Part shown: positions 62,910-64,000 of the stretch, piece after piece
Layout: the number at the start of each line of letters is the position of its first letter
How positions within the stretch are numbered: the stretch's first letter is position 1
NCBI RefSeq assembly: GCF_001276515.1
Contig: NZ_LDVZ01000006.1
Coordinates: 1-64,000, forward strand
Direction of reading: 5' to 3'
DNA from: Haemophilus sp. C1
Lineage (GTDB): Bacteria; Pseudomonadota; Gammaproteobacteria; Enterobacterales; Pasteurellaceae
DNA length: 64,000 nucleotides
The notes under the pieces: generated by a model
Databases searched by the model: none
The model's input: only the letters and a program-made list of their open reading frames with translations
Told to the model about the DNA's origin: nothing
Translations under genes and position numbers: made by a program

Positions 62910-64000
62910 ATGGTGAATAAAACCGCTCAACTTAAACAAGCTCTAGAAAATCGTATTCTCATTTTAGACGGTGCGATGGGGACGATGATCCAAAAATATA
63001 AACTGACGGAAGCTGATTTTAGAGGCGAGAAGTTTAAGGAAAGTGCGGTCGATTTACGCGGTAATAATGATTTACTGACATTGACTCAACCACTGCTAAT
63101 TTCCGCTATTCATGAGAAATATTTGGCAGCGGGTGCAGATATTATTGAAACCAATACTTTTAGTTCAACTACGATTGCTCAAGCGGATTACGACTTGCAA
63201 TCTATCGCTTATGAACTCAATTTTGTTGGCGCAAAATTAGCTCGTTTGGCTGCAGATAAATATAGTACGCCAGAAAAACCTCGCTTTGTCGCGGGCGTGT
63301 TAGGGCCAACAAACCGTACAGCTTCCATTTCACCCGATGTAAATGATCCTGGTTTCCGCAATGTTACTTTTATGGAATTAGTGGATGCTTATGCCCAAGC
63401 AACAAAAGGCTTAATCGAAGGTGGGGCGGATTTAATTATGATCGAAACTATTTTCGACACGCTTAACGCCAAAGCGGCTGTTTTTGCCATTGAAAGTGTA
63501 TTCGAAGAATTAGGCGTAGAATTGCCGATTATGATTTCCGGTACCATTACCGATGCTTCAGGCCGTACCCTTTCAGGGCAAACCACTGAAGCGTTCTACA
63601 ACTCGCTTCGTCACGCTAAACCACTGACGTTCGGTTTGAACTGTGCGCTAGGCCCGAAAGAACTACGCCAATATGTGGAACAGCTTTCAAAAATCAGTGA
63701 AACCTATGTTTCTGTGCATCCGAATGCGGGCTTGCCAAATGCTTTTGGTGGTTATGATTTAGGGGCAGAAGAGATGGCAGCTCACTTAAAAGAGTGGGCA
63801 GAAAGTGGTTTTGTGAACATTATCGGCGGTTGTTGTGGTACCACACCGGAACACATCAAAGCCTTTGCTGAGGCGGTAGAAAATATTCCACCACGCAAAT
63901 TGCCACAAATCAAAACCGCCATGCGTTTATCGGGTTTAGAACCACTCAATATTGACGATGAAAGCCTGTTCGTGAACGTCGGCGAACGCAATAACGTAAC
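62910..64000 (+). CDS. metH: Cobalamin-dependent methionine synthase MetH (5' part; runs off the window)
   Basis: The first 363 residues of an expected protein of about 1,230 aa. They contain the homocysteine-binding TIM barrel: [15 protein letters not shown] near residue 18, NGE-type [15 protein letters not shown], and zinc ligands in [12 protein letters not shown] near 247 and [15 protein letters not shown] near 307. The folate and B12 domains lie beyond the window. The start at 62910 ([12 protein letters not shown]) matches the family. Methyl transfer from methyltetrahydrofolate to homocysteine; needs cobalamin. Confidence 0.95.
   Translation, partial: MVNKTAQLKQALENRILILDGAMGTMIQKYKLTEADFRGEKFKESAVDLRGNNDLLTLTQPLLISAIHEKYLAAGADIIETNTFSSTTIAQADYDLQSIAYELNFVGAKLARLAADKYSTPEKPRFVAGVLGPTNRTASISPDVNDPGFRNVTFMELVDAYAQATKGLIEGGADLIMIETIFDTLNAKAAVFAIESVFEELGVELPIMISGTITDASGRTLSGQTTEAFYNSLRHAKPLTFGLNCALGPKELRQYVEQLSKISETYVSVHPNAGLPNAFGGYDLGAEEMAAHLKEWAESGFVNIIGGCCGTTPEHIKAFAEAVENIPPRKLPQIKTAMRLSGLEPLNIDDESLFVNVGERNNV

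Overview
The window is a stretch of Haemophilus influenzae chromosome, or of a very close relative. It is AT-rich and carries more than 40 copies, counted by eye, of the 9-base DNA uptake signal AAGTGCGGT or its complement. It also holds genes typical of this species: nadN, the heme/glutathione-binding lipoprotein hbpA/gbpA, a repeat-controlled lic3-type sialyltransferase, and dam-aroB-aroK. No tRNA, rRNA, prophage or CRISPR array was seen.

Layout. 1-11.1 kb: a rarD exporter with a divergent Lrp-type regulator, rlmB-rnr, a YedE transporter, gss, brnQ and nhaA, with three remnants of one IS3-family element between gene blocks. 11.1-20.1 kb: clpB, fau, 6S RNA (ssrS), zapA, polA, cyuA and a HugZ-like protein. 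20.3-28.8 kb: hbpA/gbpA, an MFS exporter, mobB, two tiny membrane-protein genes, rseC, rsmJ, trmA, maoP, dsbA, yihD, mobA. 28.85-34.3 kb: dam, aroB, aroK, nadN and a periplasmic protein of unknown role. 34.5-36.6 kb: the rpsP-rimM-trmD-rplS operon. 36.6-45.8 kb: queH, ispB, rplU-rpmA, a DMT exporter, obgE, ndk, pepB, rffG, glnA. 45.9-50.5 kb: the phase-variable sialyltransferase, typA, pdxH, and yhhQ behind a probable preQ1 riboswitch. 50.6-53.1 kb: a small ORF overlapping a YeeE/YedE transporter, a TusA-like protein, and the largest IS remnant. 53.1-64 kb: HMA-, MerT- and transglutaminase-like genes, an anaerobic S/N-oxide reductase operon with two catalytic subunits (a YnfE/F-like paralogue, then dmsA-dmsB-dmsC-dmsD-napF), and the 5' part of metH.

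The most interesting region is 54.8-62.8 kb. Two Tat-exported molybdoenzyme catalytic subunits lie in tandem, each behind its own FNR-type palindrome, and share one electron-transfer subunit, one membrane anchor, one chaperone and one NapF-like ferredoxin. A 9-bp tandem repeat of six perfect copies lies just upstream of the first FNR promoter. The second contingency-type locus is the (CAAT)12 tract in the sialyltransferase, which is in an ON register here. The four IS3 remnants sit at block junctions and look like scars of chromosome rearrangement. Protein identities rest on motifs and recalled family sequences; no search was run.
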